Origin: Euglena gracilis
Lineage: Eukaryota > Euglenida > Euglenophyceae > Euglenales
NCBI GenBank assembly: GCA_039621445.1
Contig: CP154956.1
Coordinates: forward strand, 48,865,456-48,929,455
Direction: 5' to 3'
DNA length: 64,000 bases
Below, piece by piece: positions 62,932-64,000 of the stretch; positions within the stretch are counted from its first letter, which is position 1, and every line of letters begins with the position of its first letter. A program made the translations under genes and the position numbers. Below the pieces are notes generated by a model. It had not been told where the DNA came from, did not search any database, and saw nothing but the letters and a program-made list of their open reading frames with translations.

Positions 62932-64000
62932 ATGGGATTGGTGACGGGGGGGGGGGGGTGCTTGGTGAATTCAAAACATCAGGAATCTCCTTTGGTGTGA
63001 AAATTGCTTTTTCTTCCTTGGCCACACTTTCATTTGTCCACTCACCCTTGGGTTTGAAAATGGGGTACCTTTCCATCTCTTTGTCCAATTCTTCTCTCCC
63101 CCATCCCTTGCACTTTCTTTTCACCCATGAAACCAACGCGGGATCCAATTCTAAAGTGTCAACTTCAATTTCTTTGGTATCCACCAAACAAACCTTTGTT
63201 TCCCGTGGAGGTGATGGTAGGGGTTTCTTGTCCCAATCTCCAAGGTACAACGGTGTTCCTTGGGGAATCGTTTTGCTTTTCACCGTGACGTTTTCCAAAA
63301 GCCTTGACCAATACGTGTTCGGCCAATTTGGTGTGACAAGAATCATTTGACACTTTTCCATGATCGCTTTTGTCACAACCCGATCCATTTGTGAAAAGGG
63401 GGGATTTGCCCAAAGGTAGCGTCCAAACTTTCCCAAATCGTATTTGAAAGCACTGTTTTGCCTCGTCATATACTTTTCATCCACGTGATTGAAATGGTTC
63501 GCAAAAAGGTCCAAAATCACATCTTCTCTCTTCACACCCAAAAATTCGAATGCATCAAACCTCAAACTTTCTTTCAATGTGTACAATTCCTTCTTGAAAA
63601 TTTGTTGCACTCGATGCACACCCGCTTTTTTGTTTCCCTCGTTCAACGGGTATTCCTTTTGCCGAAAAATAAAGCGACATGGTCTTGGGTGTGTAAGAAT
63701 TCCTCCACATGGATTCTTTCCGATAAAATCCAAACCCAACACCGCTTCAAACGCTTGGGTGTCCAAAACCAACGCTTCGTGTTTTATTTCTTCATTTCCA
63801 AAATTCAAGGTGATGTCTGCCAATCCCAACAAAAAGAGTGTTTTCCCGGACGCAACTTGAATCGGAATTACGTTTCCCCTTTGCAAATCCTTTTCCGAAA
63901 CAAATGAACTCGAAATCACGCTTGTAGTGGCTCCGGTGTCGATAATGGCTCTCACGGGATGACCATTCACCTTTGCATCCATCCACAGGGTGTTGGTGAG
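62825..64000 (-). CDS. Protease and DLFA/NPP methyltransferase-like domain
   Basis: The frame is open to the window edge; the first Met is at 63982 but is not necessarily the start. RAIIDTGATTSVISSSFV (residues 11-28) has the DTG of retropepsin, and VLGLDFIGKNP (81-91) is its second conserved motif. VILDLFANHFNHVD (155-168), GRYLWANPPFSQMD (177-190) and MILVTPNWPNTYW (203-215) form the DLFA, NPPF and P.WP signature of Dam-like N6-adenine methyltransferase domains. Both the SAM-site-like and the NPPF motifs are intact, unlike in the 992-17882 element. About 120 residues of linker follow (PIFKPKGEW ...). Confidence 0.8.
   Translation of the reverse strand, partial: LTNTLWMDAKVNGHPVRAIIDTGATTSVISSSFVSEKDLQRGNVIPIQVASGKTLFLLGLADITLNFGNEEIKHEALVLDTQAFEAVLGLDFIGKNPCGGILTHPRPCRFIFRQKEYPLNEGNKKAGVHRVQQIFKKELYTLKESLRFDAFEFLGVKREDVILDLFANHFNHVDEKYMTRQNSAFKYDLGKFGRYLWANPPFSQMDRVVTKAIMEKCQMILVTPNWPNTYWSRLLENVTVKSKTIPQGTPLYLGDWDKKPLPSPPRETKVCLVDTKEIEVDTLELDPALVSWVKRKCKGWGREELDKEMERYPIFKPKGEWTNESVAKEEKAIFTPKEIPDVLNSPSTPPPPSPIPFDISKDELLWMQISSHFEMHKNFGFVFHRRELETE

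Larger units (their letters stand above)
58936..64000 (-). mobile_element. Second Ty3/gypsy-like retrotransposon with chromodomain (partial)
   Basis: The minus strand encodes, from 64000 down, protease, a methyltransferase-like domain, RT, RNase H, integrase (HHCC, DDE, GPY/F) and a chromodomain. That is chromovirus order with an extra domain. Gag and the 5' LTR lie beyond the window. Damage seen: frameshifts near 62.9, 62.2, 61.85, 61.2 and 60.5 kb, TAA at 61671-61673 and TGA at 60742-60744. Protein sequence differs strongly from the element at 992-17882, so this is a separate lineage. Confidence 0.9.

Overview
The window reads as nuclear DNA of a repeat-rich, intron-rich eukaryote. Reasons: two Ty3/gypsy-type LTR retrotransposons, many terminal-inverted-repeat (TIR) elements, a host SNF2-family ATPase split into short exons over about 15.5 kb, and no bacterial-style operons. 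A protist or algal lineage is a guess from genome texture (long poly-G/poly-C runs, abundant micro-hairpins); the species cannot be told from the sequence.

Left third. Positions 1-700 hold the decayed tail of a retroelement (RNase H, then a DLFA/NPP methyltransferase-like domain). Positions 992-17882 are one very large Ty3-like LTR element of about 16.9 kb. It has two LTRs, a primer-binding site (PBS), a leader splice donor, gag with a coiled coil and two zinc knuckles, protease, a methyltransferase-like domain, RT, RNase H and integrase. A further region of about 5.9 kb (11159-17070) follows integrase and looks like one ancestral reading frame that I do not recognise. A polypurine tract abuts the 3' LTR. 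The copy is broken by stops and frameshifts.

Positions 17883-20950 hold a run of coding-like frames of unknown nature. Positions 21000-30500 are mainly repeats: TIR elements, a GATGGCCATC satellite, a fold-back element, two related repeat-encoded frames, and one copy of a 2.3-kb segmental duplication whose partner is at 35958-38262.

Middle. Positions 30647-46190 on the minus strand carry exons of a SMARCAL1/ZRANB3-like SNF2 ATPase. In order from 46.2 kb down they encode the Walker A box, motif Ia, the DESH box, SGTP, an LRRTK segment, the start of the helicase C domain, motif V, HRIGQ and the C-terminal end. Its introns are filled with TIR elements whose poly-C/poly-G arms flank AT-rich cores.

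Right third. Positions 46200-58900 are repeats and unassigned DNA, including several TIR elements with target-site duplications and a 1.5-kb TIR element carrying a 193-codon frame. Positions about 58936-64000 (minus strand) are a second, different Ty3-like element: protease, the same methyltransferase-like domain, RT, RNase H, integrase and a chromodomain. It runs off the window before gag and the 5' LTR.

The most notable result is that both Ty3-like elements place a DLFA...NPP domain between protease and RT, and one adds a very large post-integrase frame that appears to be served by its own splice acceptors.
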